Source: Nostoc sp. FACHB-110
GTDB taxonomy: Bacteria; Cyanobacteriota; Cyanobacteriia; Cyanobacteriales; Nostocaceae
NCBI RefSeq assembly: GCF_014697425.1
Contig: NZ_JACJRU010000029.1
Span: 1-64,000 of the forward strand
Reading direction: 5' to 3'
DNA length: 64,000 nucleotides
Shown: piece after piece, positions 8,365 through 18,203 of the stretch
How positions within the stretch are numbered: the first letter of the stretch is position 1
How the letters are laid out: every line of letters begins with the position of its first letter
Notes under the pieces: model-generated
Databases searched by the model: none
What the model saw: the letters and a program-made list of their open reading frames with translations, nothing else
What the model was told of the DNA's origin: nothing
Program-made: the position numbers and the translations under genes

Positions 8365-10929
8365 ATGCAGCCAATTCGCACATTCAATGTTTCACCTTCG
8401 CTACCGCAGCGTTTAGAACCGCTACGGCGGCTAGCATATAATTTGCATTGGGATTGGAATGTTGAAACCAAAGATTTATTCCGCCGTTTAGACCCAGATT
8501 TGTGGGAATCTAGCCGTCATAACCCCGTATTAATGTTGGGTACTATCTCGCAAGCACGGCTGTCTGAGGTAGTGGAAGATGATGGCTTTTTAGCCCAAAT
8601 GGATCGCGCCGCACGTCAATTAAACGATTATCTGCAAGAGCGCACTTGGTATCATAAACAACGTAGCCAAAAACCAAAAGAATGTTTTGCTTATTTCTCG
8701 GCTGAATTTGGTTTAGTTGACTGTTTACCAATTTATTCTGGTGGCTTGGGCGTTCTGGCTGGGGATCACCTAAAGTCTGCCAGCGATTTAGGATTGCCGC
8801 TAGTGGGTGTAGGTTTGCTGTATCAACAAGGGTATTTTGCTCAATACCTCAATGCTGATGGTTGGCAACAAGAACGCTATCCCATCAACGACTTTCATAA
8901 TATGCCTGTGCACTTAGAGCGTAATCCTGACGGTTCAGAATTGCGAATTGCTGTTGAATATCCTGGGCGCAAGGTATACGCCAGAGTTTGGCGGGTACAG
9001 GTGGGTGTGGTTCCCTTATATATGTTGGATACCAACGTTGAACCGAATAACCCCTATGACCACGACATCACAGACCAACTCTATGGTGGTGATATCGATA
9101 TGCGTATCCACCAAGAAATTATGCTGGGGATTGGTGGTGTGCAAATGCTCAAGGCTTTGGGCTACGATGTCACGGCCTATCACATGAATGAAGGTCACGC
9201 CGCCTTCTCAGCTTTAGAGCGCATCCGTAACCTGATTCAAGAAAAAGGATTGAGTTATGATGAAGCCAAACAAGTAGTCATGTCGAGTAATATCTTTACT
9301 ACTCACACACCAGTACCAGCAGGGATTGACTTGTTCCCTCCCGATAAAATGCTGTACTACCTGGGGTACTACGCAGATATCTTTGGCTTGCCTAAGGAGC
9401 AATTTTTAGGACTAGGAAGAGAAAATACTGGGGATTTATCTGGGCCATTTAGTATGGCGGTGCTGGCGTTGAAGATGGCCAGTTTTTCTAACGGTGTGGC
9501 ACAACTGCATGGTGTGGTGTCGCGGCAGATGTTCCAAGGTCTGTGGCAAAAAGTACCAGTGCAAGAAGTCCCAATTACCGCTATTACTAATGGTGTTCAC
9601 GCCCGCAGTTGTGTCGCCAAATCAACACAAGAGTTGTACGATCGCTACTTAGGGCCAAACTGGTCATCTGTACCATCAGATAATCAACTGTGGGAACGGA
9701 TGGATGCTATTCCCGATGAGGAATTATGGCGCAATCACGAACGTTGCCGTTTAGATATGGTACTGTTTGTCCGGGAACATCTGGTCAAGCATTTACGCGA
9801 TCGCGGTGCTTCATCTTCGGATATTGCCCAAGCTCAAGAAGTTTTAGATCCTAATGTTTTGACTATTGGCTTTGCCCGGCGGTTTGCTACCTATAAACGC
9901 GCGACTTTGTGGATGCGTGATTTAAAACGTATTCAACGCATTTTACTAGGTGATAAACATCGCAAAGTCCAATTTGTCATCGCCGGGAAAGCCCACCCCA
10001 AAGATATTCCCGGTAAAGAGCTTATTCGTGAAATTAATCATTTTATCCGCGAACACCATTTAGAAAAACAGGTTGTTTTCGTTCCTAACTACGATATTCA
10101 TATATCTCGGTTAATGGTTGCAGGTTGCGATATCTGGTTAAATACACCCCGTCGCCCCCGGGAAGCTTCCGGTACTAGCGGGATGAAAGCAGCCATGAAT
10201 GGATTACCCAATTTAAGTGTTCTTGATGGTTGGTGGGATGAAGCTGATTATGTGCGGACAGGTTGGGCAATTGGTCACGGTGAAAACTACGACGATCCCA
10301 ATTACCAAGATGAAATAGAAGCCAACGCGCTCTATGATTTATTAGAGAAGGAAGTTGTGCCGCTATTTTACGATCACCGCGATGAGGATGGTTTACCCCG
10401 ACGTTGGGTTGCCAAAATGAAAGATGCAATTCGCTTAAACTGTCCTTTCTTTAATACAGCGCGGATGGTACGCGATTATGCTCAACGGGCTTATTTCCCC
10501 GCTAGCGATCGCTATCATACTTTAATTGCCGATAATTACGCTCCAGCGAAGGAACTAGCCGCTTGGAAAGAAAACCTCAGCGAACACTGGTTTAATATCA
10601 AAATCAAAGATATTGATATCTCAGCCAGTGCTGAGATTGAAGTCAATCAAACCGTCGCTGTCAAAGCCAAAGTTGACTTAGCAACATTAAACAACAATGA
10701 TGTGCAAGTTGAACTTTACCAAGGTGCGATCGATGCCAACGGTGATATCGTCAATGCTGTACCAGTAGTGATGGAATACCAAGGACAAGACGACCAAGGT
10801 TTGAGTATTTATACTGCTGACATCATCTACACTACCTCTGGTTTGCAAGGCTTATCTTTGCGCGTGTTACCCCAGCACCCGCATTTATCTAGCCCTTATG
10901 AACCACGCTTAATTGCTTGGGCAGAATAG
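8365..10929 (+). CDS. glgP: Alpha-glucan (glycogen) phosphorylase
   Basis: An 854-residue GT35-family enzyme that releases glucose 1-phosphate from glycogen in the cytoplasm, using pyridoxal phosphate. The N-terminus carries the DUF3417-type domain found in the short bacterial/archaeal glucan phosphorylases (LRRLAYNLHWDWN). The catalytic core includes AYFSAEFGL, GLGVLAGDHLKSASDLG, NEGHAAF and the cofactor-lysine motif EASGTSGMKAAMNG near residue 610. The length fits the subfamily. The start ATG at 8365 has a TTGAGG sequence about 10 bases upstream. A heptameric repeat array begins immediately after its stop codon. Confidence 0.95.
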   Translation: MQPIRTFNVSPSLPQRLEPLRRLAYNLHWDWNVETKDLFRRLDPDLWESSRHNPVLMLGTISQARLSEVVEDDGFLAQMDRAARQLNDYLQERTWYHKQRSQKPKECFAYFSAEFGLVDCLPIYSGGLGVLAGDHLKSASDLGLPLVGVGLLYQQGYFAQYLNADGWQQERYPINDFHNMPVHLERNPDGSELRIAVEYPGRKVYARVWRVQVGVVPLYMLDTNVEPNNPYDHDITDQLYGGDIDMRIHQEIMLGIGGVQMLKALGYDVTAYHMNEGHAAFSALERIRNLIQEKGLSYDEAKQVVMSSNIFTTHTPVPAGIDLFPPDKMLYYLGYYADIFGLPKEQFLGLGRENTGDLSGPFSMAVLALKMASFSNGVAQLHGVVSRQMFQGLWQKVPVQEVPITAITNGVHARSCVAKSTQELYDRYLGPNWSSVPSDNQLWERMDAIPDEELWRNHERCRLDMVLFVREHLVKHLRDRGASSSDIAQAQEVLDPNVLTIGFARRFATYKRATLWMRDLKRIQRILLGDKHRKVQFVIAGKAHPKDIPGKELIREINHFIREHHLEKQVVFVPNYDIHISRLMVAGCDIWLNTPRRPREASGTSGMKAAMNGLPNLSVLDGWWDEADYVRTGWAIGHGENYDDPNYQDEIEANALYDLLEKEVVPLFYDHRDEDGLPRRWVAKMKDAIRLNCPFFNTARMVRDYAQRAYFPASDRYHTLIADNYAPAKELAAWKENLSEHWFNIKIKDIDISASAEIEVNQTVAVKAKVDLATLNNNDVQVELYQGAIDANGDIVNAVPVVMEYQGQDDQGLSIYTADIIYTTSGLQGLSLRVLPQHPHLSSPYEPRLIAWAE

Positions 10930-11053
10930 AGTGCTGAGTGCTGAGTACTGAGTACTGAGTGCTGAGTGCTGAGTGCTGAGTGCTGAGTGCTGAGTGCTGA
11001 GTACTGAGTGCTGAGTACTGAGTGCTGAGTACTGAGTGCTGAGTGCTGAGTAA
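10930..11053. repeat. STRR array, heptamer TGCTGAG/TACTGAG
   Basis: About 17 tandem copies of a 7-base unit, alternating TGCTGAG and TACTGAG, starting directly after the glgP stop codon. An inverted fragment of the same unit (CTCAGCA) occurs at 11095-11132, next to the DUF429 stop codon, so the RNA of this region could fold into a long hairpin. Heptameric STRRs are typical of filamentous cyanobacteria. Confidence 0.95.
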
Positions 11054-11093
11054 TAAAATACTTCAGACTTATTAGCACCGTAGGTGCTATCTT

Positions 11094-11132
11094 CACTCAG
11101 CACTCAGCACTTTCAACTCAGCACTAATTGAG
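11094..11132. repeat. Inverted STRR fragment (CTCAGCA units)
   Basis: Three to four degenerate copies of the complement of the 10930-11053 heptamer, running up to and into the last codons of the DUF429 gene. Confidence 0.75.
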
Positions 11133-11877
11133 GGATGACAATATAACCTGTAGTGCGATCGCCTAATACCAAATTACGTTGTTCGCCCCAATACCACCAG
11201 TATGCAGCTACATAGGCACAGATTACACTATCGAGTTTGTCTTCGATGGCTTTGAGGGTTGTACCAGTACAAGGCGAAAGGAAGAAGTCAAAAGGAAAAA
11301 GATGGGATTGTGACGCTGTTAACTTTTGATTGATTTTGAGGCTGGGTTCTAAATTCGGTAAGATTTCGAGAATATATTGATAAAGTTTGATTAATTCTAA
11401 GCGGCGCTCGTTGATGCGTCCTTTTTTATATTTGAGAATGCGTTCTAAACCAAATAAATGCACAATAGCTGGGTGGGGAAAAACTTCGATTTGATATCTG
11501 CCAATTTTTTGAGGTTCAATAGTGGCTGCATGAACAAAACCACGGGCTTCTAATTCTAAACCAAAGTTAATCGTGCGCTCGGCAAAGGGGAGATTTTGAT
11601 TGGCTGGATAGCAGCCTGCATGATATTTGCCAAAATATTTATGACTGAGTTTATCTGGTAGGCGGCTACCTGTGGCGTTAGGGATCAAAGTTGGTGCATC
11701 GACAGCAATCATCGCTGGTTCATCTAATTTTACCCAGTTATCTAACCAAGCGAAAATATCCGCGATCGCTTCTTGCCGATCTAAATTAATTAATTGCAAT
11801 TGTCCATCTGTTAATTCTAAACAACATAAACCACTTGGTTGCGATTTCCACCCTAAATCAATACCGATAAATTTCAT
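11113..11877 (-). CDS. DUF429 domain protein (predicted RNase H-fold)
   Basis: A 254-residue protein beginning MKFIGIDLGW, the hallmark N-terminus of DUF429, a family predicted to have an RNase H-like fold with an early catalytic aspartate. A second conserved acidic segment (MIAVDAPTLIPN) and a C-terminal DSVICAYVAAYWWYWG motif agree. The reading frame extends 14 residues further upstream to 11919, but ATG at 11877 gives the family's standard N-terminus. The biochemical function is unknown. The 3' end overlaps a degenerate heptamer repeat. Confidence 0.8.
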   Translation of the reverse strand: MKFIGIDLGWKSQPSGLCCLELTDGQLQLINLDRQEAIADIFAWLDNWVKLDEPAMIAVDAPTLIPNATGSRLPDKLSHKYFGKYHAGCYPANQNLPFAERTINFGLELEARGFVHAATIEPQKIGRYQIEVFPHPAIVHLFGLERILKYKKGRINERRLELIKLYQYILEILPNLEPSLKINQKLTASQSHLFPFDFFLSPCTGTTLKAIEDKLDSVICAYVAAYWWYWGEQRNLVLGDRTTGYIVIPQLVLS

Positions 11878-11973
11878 GGTTCTGGCTGATGTAGCCGTTA
11901 CTTCTAGCATTTGGTACAAGTTATTAAGACCACATCATACTTTAGGAGAGTTCTGCCCTAATTTTCTCAGTGA

Positions 11974-12012
11974 CCAAGCCCCGTTGGGGCGGGGTGTGGG
12001 GTGTGGGGTGTA
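11974..12012. repeat. GC-rich dispersed repeat
   Basis: A GC-rich stretch (core GTTGGGGCGGGGTGTGGGG) that recurs as its reverse complement at 22981-23011. It lies in the divergent region between the DUF429 gene and the M16 protease; the rest of 11878-12201 contains a related C-rich inverted copy near 12090 and no gene. Confidence 0.6.
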
Positions 12013-12201
12013 GTGAAGAAAAAGCCCCAACAACCATTGTTTACAGGTTAAGTGCTACCAACACAGTTATTCACACTCAGCCACCGCCTACCCCCCACAC
12101 CCTGTTGCTGACGAGAAGTTGCACTCGCTCTGAAAAGGCTGGTTTAAATGGCATCTTCACCCAGAAACGGGTTTCAAATTATCTACTTTGAAAATTTGCC
12201 G

Positions 12202-14997
12202 ATGAATTTACTTATGAAGCAACGCTCATATATGATTGTAGGATTTTTCCTCAGTTTACTTTTAAGTTTTCTGCCCCTGGCAAGTAATTTGCTGATTCCC
12301 GATACAGCAGTGGCATCTGTAGCTGGCTTATCGTTGAATCAAGGTGTACAAAAAACTGTATTAGATAATGGCTTAACCGTATTAACCAAAGAAATTCACA
12401 CTGCGCCTGTGGTCAGTGTTCAGGTGTGGTATAAAGTCGGTTCGCGCAACGAAGGTAAAGGCGAAAGTGGTATTTCCCACCAATTAGAACATTTGATGTT
12501 TAAGGGTACAACAGACCGTCCAGTACAGTTTGGACGTTTGTTTAGTGCCTTGGGTAGCCAGTTTAATGCTTTTACTAGTTACGATGAAACAGCTTATTTT
12601 GGCACAGTGCAACGAGATAAACTCCAAGCACTGCTGACTTTAGAAGCAGACCGGATGAAAAATTCCTTAATTGGCCCTGACCAACTCAAAAGTGAAAAAC
12701 GCGTAGTTATCTCTGAGTTGCAGGGGTATGAAAATTCACCAAGCTATCGTCTAGACCGAGCAGTTATGCGCGCAGCTTTTCCCAATCGAGCCTATGGTTT
12801 AAGTGTGGGCGGAACAAAAGCTGATGTAGAAAAATTTACGGTTGAACAAGTACGAAATTATTACCAAACATATTACAGTCCTGATAACGCAACTTTGGTA
12901 ATTACAGGTGACTTTGAAACAAAACCTGTGCTGAAGGCTGTGCAAGAGACGTTTGGCAAGCTGACGAAAAGACAAAATGCCATAGTCGAGCATCAAAAAA
13001 CAACCACTAGTCAAAATCCCCAACCCCCAACTGCCAACTCTCAACTCCCCACTCCCATAGTTCTTAAGGAACCAGGAAGTGCGTCATTATTACAAGCTGT
13101 GTATCCTTTGCCAGATATCAACCATCCTGATGTACCAGCAATTGATGTGATGGATGCGATTTTGACAGGCGGACGCAGTTCTCGCCTGTATCAAGCTTTG
13201 GTAGAGTCTGGTCTAGCTAGTTCTGTCAGTGGTGCAGCAGCAGAATTAATCGAACCTGGTTGGTATGAAATTGATGCCACAGCTGCACCTGGTCAAAAGT
13301 TAGAGAAAATTGCTCAAGTTATGCAAACATCTCTATCACAATTACAACAAAAAACAGTCAGCCAGGAAGAATTAAACCGAGCTAAAACTCTACTGCAAGC
13401 TTCGTTTGTTTTGAATAATCAAGACATCACTAGCCAAGCCAGTCAATTGGGATATAACCAAACGGTGGCCGGAGATTATCGTTATATTGAACGATACCTG
13501 AGTGCGATCGCTAAAGTTACTCCACAAGAGGTGCAACGCGTCGCTAAAACTTACCTCGTCCCAGCCAAGCAAACTATTGGTTATTTTGAACCAACTCAAC
13601 CAGACGGTAAACCAGGAACTTCTAATGCTGGTACTGGACGGACTGCGGAAAACTTTAGTCCTGGTCAACCTGTAGACCCGGCGGAACTAGCCAAATATTT
13701 ACCCCCTGCGAATTCAGCCACACAGCCAAATCAACAGCCACTACCCCAGCAGTTTTCTTTAGCCAATGGTTTGCGTGTCTTGTTACTCCCTGACAGCAGC
13801 CTCCCCACCATTAATATTAGCGGTCACATCGATGCGGGTTCTGAATTTGATAGCAATCAAAAAGCTGGATTAGCCAGTTTGACTGCGGAAAATTTAATGA
13901 ATGGGACAAAAGCCAAAAATGCTTTAGCTCTGGCAAAAACTTTAGAAGACCGAGGTGCAAGTTTAGATTTTAATGCCAGCCGGGAAGGTGTGAGTATCAA
14001 TGCTGAGGGATTATCCGCAAATTTATCAACTTTAGTGCAAACTTTGGCAGATGTTTTGCAAAATTCCAACTTCCCCCCTGACCAGTTAGAACTGAGTCGT
14101 CAAAGAGCGCTGACTGGTCTGCAATTGCAATTAGATGATCCCAATTCTTTAGCAAGGCGAGTCTTTCAACAAGCTATTTACCCAGCGAATCATCCTTTTT
14201 ACAGCTTTCCTACAGTGGAGAGTTTAAAAAATATCTCTCGTGAGGATGTGCTTGGTTATTACCGAGAACACTACCGACCAGATACAACCACACTGGCTTT
14301 AGTGGGTGATTTTGATTCTAATAAAGTCAAAGAATTGTTAAATCAAAGTTTTGCAAAATGGCAAGCTCAAGGTAAAGCGCCTGCTGTGAATTTGCCGCAA
14401 GTCGCATTACCAGAGACATCAACCCGCCTAAATAAAGTGATTCCTGGCAAGGCTGAGGCTGTAACCTATATTGGCTACAACGGTATTTCACGTAAAGACC
14501 CACGTTATTACGCGGCTTTGGTCTTAAATCAGATTTTGGGTGGTGATACTTTAGCTAGTCGTTTAGGAACAGAAGTACGCGATCGCCTTGGTTTGACCTA
14601 TGGTATTTACAGTGGTTTTGCTGCGGGGATCAATCCTGGCCCGTTCTTAATTGAGATGCAAACCGCACCTACAGATGCCCAAAAAGCGATCGTTAGCACT
14701 TTGGCTTTACTCAAACAATTGCGCGAACAAGGCATCACTCCAGCCGAATTAAACACCGCTAAACGCTCAATTACCAATGGCTACCCTGTAGATTTAGCCA
14801 ACCCCAGCGACGTTGCCAGCATCATTGTCAATAACTCTGTTTTGGGGCTTTCACCTACGGAAATTCGGGAATTTCCCCGACGCATTCAAGCTGTAACTAT
14901 GACTCAGATACAGCAGGTAATCAAAGATTTAATTCAACCAGAAAAAGTGGTCATTGTAACCGCAGGCCCTGGAGATACAGCATCCAGTACTAATTAA
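12202..14997 (+). CDS. Fused M16 zinc metallopeptidase (insulinase/pitrilysin family)
   Basis: A 931-residue protein with an N-terminal signal/anchor segment (MIVGFFLSLLLSFLPLA) and two M16 half-barrels in tandem. The first carries the inverted zinc site HQLEH at residues 93-97; the second (from about residue 520) is the non-catalytic partner-type half with the typical substrate-clamp region RLGTEVRDRLGLTYG. Many cyanobacteria encode the two halves as separate proteins; here they form one chain. Likely periplasmic. ATG at 12202 puts the hydrophobic segment at the N-terminus; ATG at 12148 would add 18 residues. Around residues 270-285 the linker is encoded by a degenerate CAACTCCC-type repeat. 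A terminator follows at 15018. Confidence 0.88.
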   Translation: MNLLMKQRSYMIVGFFLSLLLSFLPLASNLLIPDTAVASVAGLSLNQGVQKTVLDNGLTVLTKEIHTAPVVSVQVWYKVGSRNEGKGESGISHQLEHLMFKGTTDRPVQFGRLFSALGSQFNAFTSYDETAYFGTVQRDKLQALLTLEADRMKNSLIGPDQLKSEKRVVISELQGYENSPSYRLDRAVMRAAFPNRAYGLSVGGTKADVEKFTVEQVRNYYQTYYSPDNATLVITGDFETKPVLKAVQETFGKLTKRQNAIVEHQKTTTSQNPQPPTANSQLPTPIVLKEPGSASLLQAVYPLPDINHPDVPAIDVMDAILTGGRSSRLYQALVESGLASSVSGAAAELIEPGWYEIDATAAPGQKLEKIAQVMQTSLSQLQQKTVSQEELNRAKTLLQASFVLNNQDITSQASQLGYNQTVAGDYRYIERYLSAIAKVTPQEVQRVAKTYLVPAKQTIGYFEPTQPDGKPGTSNAGTGRTAENFSPGQPVDPAELAKYLPPANSATQPNQQPLPQQFSLANGLRVLLLPDSSLPTINISGHIDAGSEFDSNQKAGLASLTAENLMNGTKAKNALALAKTLEDRGASLDFNASREGVSINAEGLSANLSTLVQTLADVLQNSNFPPDQLELSRQRALTGLQLQLDDPNSLARRVFQQAIYPANHPFYSFPTVESLKNISREDVLGYYREHYRPDTTTLALVGDFDSNKVKELLNQSFAKWQAQGKAPAVNLPQVALPETSTRLNKVIPGKAEAVTYIGYNGISRKDPRYYAALVLNQILGGDTLASRLGTEVRDRLGLTYGIYSGFAAGINPGPFLIEMQTAPTDAQKAIVSTLALLKQLREQGITPAELNTAKRSITNGYPVDLANPSDVASIIVNNSVLGLSPTEIREFPRRIQAVTMTQIQQVIKDLIQPEKVVIVTAGPGDTASSTN
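13015..13062 (+). repeat. STRR-like repeat inside the M16 coding sequence
   Basis: Degenerate heptamers of the CCCAACT/CTCAACT type run in frame through the M16 gene and encode a Pro/Thr/Gln-rich linker (PQPPTANSQLPTP). The flanking sequence is normal coding sequence. Confidence 0.6.
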
Positions 14998-15017
14998 TCA
15001 AGACTGATAATTCTAGG

Positions 15018-15041
15018 GGTGAACAGCAGTTCACCTTTTCT
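15018..15041 (+). terminator. Intrinsic terminator after the M16 protease
   Basis: Perfect 7-bp stem GGTGAAC/GTTCACC (15018-15024 and 15029-15035), four-base loop, followed by TTTTC. Confidence 0.75.
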
Positions 15042-15141
15042 TTGCTTTTTATACTACTGCTAATCAGTAAATTTATAGTAGTATATTTTTGTTAGTCTGA
15101 ACCAACCATTCAAGACCCAGTGCCAAGCAACCCTTTCAGAA

Positions 15142-15426
15142 TTAGGACTTACGCATGAAAACGCAAAATCAAGGACTTGGAATGTAAGCATTCTGGATAC
15201 ATTCATTCCTCCGACTATTGTGCCTAAGTCAATACAGTTCAGTTAAGCAGAAAAGTAGGTTGGGTGGAGCGATAGCGTAACCCAACAACGTTTTGAGGAT
15301 GTTGGGTTTCGTTCCTCAAACGCCAGTTGCTTCATGTCGGGGAACCCGCCCAACGCACTGGCTCCCCAACCTACACCAGAATTGGTTTTTAGTCTTAACC
15401 CAACCGTATTGGTGCATAAGTCCTAA
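15142..15426. repeat. MITE-like element carrying a nested second repeat
   Basis: Bounded by TTAGGACTTACGCAT and an inverted near-copy ending ATAAGTCCTAA, like the other TAGGACTTACGCA elements, but about 285 bp long because a second palindromic element (15255-15374) lies inside it. Apparent open frames here (for example 15293-15571) follow the repeats and are not genes. Confidence 0.65.
15255..15374. repeat. GTAGGTTGGGT palindromic element (copy 1)
   Basis: Begins GTAGGTTGGGTGGA and ends with the inverted CCCAACCTAC; internal inverted TTGGGTT/AACCCAA pairs. A shorter relative is at 58369-58429. Confidence 0.7.
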
Positions 15427-15675
15427 TTTTTCTTCGTTTGGTTTAGGCGAATTTAAGATCCCTCTAACCCAAATACACAGCAGGGCTAATAACTCTGCTT
15501 TACTGCCTTTTTTCAAGGTCGGAGTCTTATTGTCTATAAATATTAAGTATGCAAAATTTATGTTTAACTAATATTCTGTTTTGCTAAATAGACCAGGAAG
15601 ACAGGGTGGGATCAATCTCAAATATGCAAGTCAAAATTCTCTCACACGCTAAAAGTTGGTTATCAAAAAAAGCTT

Positions 15676-16995
15676 ATGCAACCAAGTACTAAAGAAACTT
15701 ACCAAAAAAATAAACTTGCGGGTACTTTTTGGGAAATACCGCCTGCGCTCAAATCTGCAAATTTTTCTTGCTTTGTTATCGGTGAAAGCTTATCTTTTTT
15801 TGGGTCTTGGATGACTCAAATTGCCTTAATATGGCTGGTTTATCAATTGACTAATTCAGCATTCTTAGTAGGCATAGCTGGATTTACAAATCAAGCGATG
15901 GGATTAATTATTACGCCTTTAGTTGGCGTTTTATTAGACCGATGGAACTTACGCTATGTCTTATTAACAACCCAGTTAGTTTCTATATTGCTATCTTCTA
16001 TTCTGACTTTTTTAACTACTAATAATCAAATTAGCGTCGCGGCAATTATTATTATTGGAACATTACAAGGTATAGTTAAAGCTTTTGATTTACCTGCACG
16101 TCAAGTTATTATCCCGCGACTTGTAGATAAGAAATCAGACACTTATAGTGCAATGGCTTCCCATTCTTTTTTAATTAATACTGCTAAATTTGTGAGTCCG
16201 ATGATAGGGGGAGTCATGATTGCGCGCAACGGCGCAGCTGCTTGCTTTTTTGTAGATGCTATTAGTTATTTACCGTTTTTGTCAGCAATTTTGACTATTC
16301 AAGTTAAGCCACTCGCCAATCAATCACTGTCAGCTAAATCTAAAATTTGGCAAAATCTCAAAGAAGGTTTTATATTCGCCTATGAATTTTTGCCTATTAA
16401 GTATGTTTTGATGCTGCAAGTCATAATTTGTTTTATGGCTATGACTTATGTTAATTTAATCCCGATTTTTGCCAAAGAAGTGTTGCAAGGTAATGCTGAA
16501 ACTATGGGATTTTTAATGACTGCTTCTGCTTTAGGTTCTATAGTTGCGGGTCTTTATTTAATCTCAGGGCAAAAAGCTCATATATTAGTAAAAATCATTG
16601 CCTTATCAACAATTGTTTTAGGGATTTCGTTAATAGTTTTTTCCCGGATAAATCAATTGGAATTTGGCTTATTATTGATATTTATCATCGGGATGACTAA
16701 TACCCTCACATTAGCTTCTATTAGTAACTTTATCCAGTTAGTCTTAGTAGAAGAAGATAAACGAGGTAGAGTGACTAGTATTTTCACAACTGGATTCTTA
16801 GGAATTTTGCCTTTCGGTAATTTATTTTTTGGTAGCTTGACTAGTCAAATTGGTGTAGCAAACTCGCTATTATTTGGTGGGGTTTTTTGTATATTAGGCG
16901 GTTATATGTTTGCCAAACAAATGCCTACGATCAAAAAAATAGTCGAGCCGATATATGCAGAAATGGGTTTAATCAATCCTCATAAGCAGGAATAG
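15676..16995 (+). CDS. MFS transporter, EntS/MFS_3-like exporter
   Basis: A 439-residue major facilitator protein with about 12 membrane segments. The N-terminal pattern (FGSWMTQIALIWLVYQLTNSA) and the loop-2/3 motif GVLLDRWNLR are typical of the MFS_3 group, which includes the enterobactin exporter EntS and macrolide efflux proteins. A VEEDKRGRVTSI loop between later helices is also characteristic. It probably exports a small hydrophobic molecule or siderophore; the substrate cannot be told from sequence. No biosynthetic cluster is adjacent. Bounded upstream by a MITE and downstream by a HIP1-centred palindrome. Confidence 0.85.
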   Translation: MQPSTKETYQKNKLAGTFWEIPPALKSANFSCFVIGESLSFFGSWMTQIALIWLVYQLTNSAFLVGIAGFTNQAMGLIITPLVGVLLDRWNLRYVLLTTQLVSILLSSILTFLTTNNQISVAAIIIIGTLQGIVKAFDLPARQVIIPRLVDKKSDTYSAMASHSFLINTAKFVSPMIGGVMIARNGAAACFFVDAISYLPFLSAILTIQVKPLANQSLSAKSKIWQNLKEGFIFAYEFLPIKYVLMLQVIICFMAMTYVNLIPIFAKEVLQGNAETMGFLMTASALGSIVAGLYLISGQKAHILVKIIALSTIVLGISLIVFSRINQLEFGLLLIFIIGMTNTLTLASISNFIQLVLVEEDKRGRVTSIFTTGFLGILPFGNLFFGSLTSQIGVANSLLFGGVFCILGGYMFAKQMPTIKKIVEPIYAEMGLINPHKQE

Positions 16996-17103
16996 GCAGT
17001 AAAAATAACTTGTAATTTTATCTAGCGGCTATTGCTATATGGCGTATAATTTTTACGAGTAAATATTGCCAAAATTAGTTAGTATACTTGTAAACTTGCT
17101 GTA

Positions 17104-17135
17104 GTAGCGGGAAATGCGATCGCACTTCCCGCTAC
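17104..17135. repeat. HIP1-centred palindrome (32 bp)
   Basis: Two 16-base halves pair with one mismatch (GTAGCGGGAAATGCGA and its complement), with GCGATCGC exactly at the centre. It lies about 110 bases after the MFS gene and could act as a hairpin terminator, though there is no T-run. Confidence 0.6.
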
Positions 17136-17288
17136 ACTAATTATTAATAAAGGTTTACACCCAAAGCTTTGCGGCAGATGTGTTACGAATCGTACTGACA
17201 CATCTGACTAGGTGTATTTCAAAAATCAAATATGAATCTTATAGATAATAGGTATCACTAGTGATTCGTCATTTTGCTGGCCACACCT

Positions 17289-18203
17289 ATGAAATTCCCA
17301 TTTAAAAGACTTGTTCGCAAGCAACGACAACGTTCACAACCCATTGTGCATCTGAGATTTCGCAATGGGAATTTCGAGATTATGGGTTTGAATGTATGGC
17401 ACTCTTATTGGCGCGATCCTTATCACTTACTGCTGACAGTTCCTTGGACTGGCTTTGTCTTACTGATTTGTATTTTTTATATAGCTATTAATACTTTATT
17501 TGCCATTGCTTATTTTTTAGGCGGAGACTGCATAGCTAATGCTCGCCCAGGTTCTTTTTTAGATGTATTTTTCTTTAGCGTCCAAACCTTAGCATCTATT
17601 GGCTACGGAGCAATGTACCCGAAGACAAATTACGCCAATATGATTGTCACTATCGAAGCCATTATTGGTGTGATGGGAATTGCTGTGATGACAGGATTAG
17701 CATTTGCGCGGTTTTCCCGTCCAACTGCGCGTGTCATATTTAGTCGAGTTGCTGTAATTGTACCGCATGAAGGAGTGCCGACGCTGATTTTTCGCTCTGC
17801 AAACCAGCGACGCAATTTAATTTTAGAAGCGCAAATGCGGGTTTATTTAATGCGCGATGAGATTACAGCTGAAGGTCAATTTATGCGGAGAATTTTTGAC
17901 TTGAAGTTGCTCAGACAGCAAACACCGGGCTTTGCTTTAAGTTGGTCAGTCATGCACGTCATTGATGAGTCTAGCCCTTTGTATGGGATGACATCAGAAT
18001 CTCTTAGCCAAACCAATAGTTTATTGATGATTTCTTTGACGGGTATTGACGAAACCGTTGCCCAGGTGGTTCATGCGCGTCATTGTTACAATGCGAATAA
18101 TATTGTGTGGAACAGTCGATTTGTCGATATTCTACATCATGCCAGTGATGGACATCGTTACATCGATTATGAGCATTTTCATGATGTTTTGCCTTTGGAG
18201 TAA
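17289..18203 (+). CDS. Inward-rectifier (Kir) type potassium channel
   Basis: A 304-residue KirBac-like channel. Two membrane helices (about residues 45-70 and 120-145) flank the pore, whose selectivity filter is SIGYG at residues 103-107 followed by AMYP. The amphipathic slide-helix region SYWRDPYHLLLTVPW precedes the first helix, and the cytoplasmic C-terminal immunoglobulin-like domain (from about residue 155) has the typical ARVIFSRVAVIVPHEGVPTL start and LSWSVMHVIDESSPLYG. It forms tetrameric K+-conducting pores in the inner membrane. ATG at 17289 is preferred over TTG at 17274. Single-gene unit. Confidence 0.92.
   Translation: MKFPFKRLVRKQRQRSQPIVHLRFRNGNFEIMGLNVWHSYWRDPYHLLLTVPWTGFVLLICIFYIAINTLFAIAYFLGGDCIANARPGSFLDVFFFSVQTLASIGYGAMYPKTNYANMIVTIEAIIGVMGIAVMTGLAFARFSRPTARVIFSRVAVIVPHEGVPTLIFRSANQRRNLILEAQMRVYLMRDEITAEGQFMRRIFDLKLLRQQTPGFALSWSVMHVIDESSPLYGMTSESLSQTNSLLMISLTGIDETVAQVVHARHCYNANNIVWNSRFVDILHHASDGHRYIDYEHFHDVLPLE

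Noticed and set aside
10896..11103. Two overlapping minus-strand frames rich in Ser/Thr/Gln/His
   Set aside because: They are translations of the TGCTGAG heptamer array in different frames, with no start context.
15293..15571. Plus-strand frame of 92 codons
   Set aside because: Covers the nested repeat elements and continues into AT-rich DNA.
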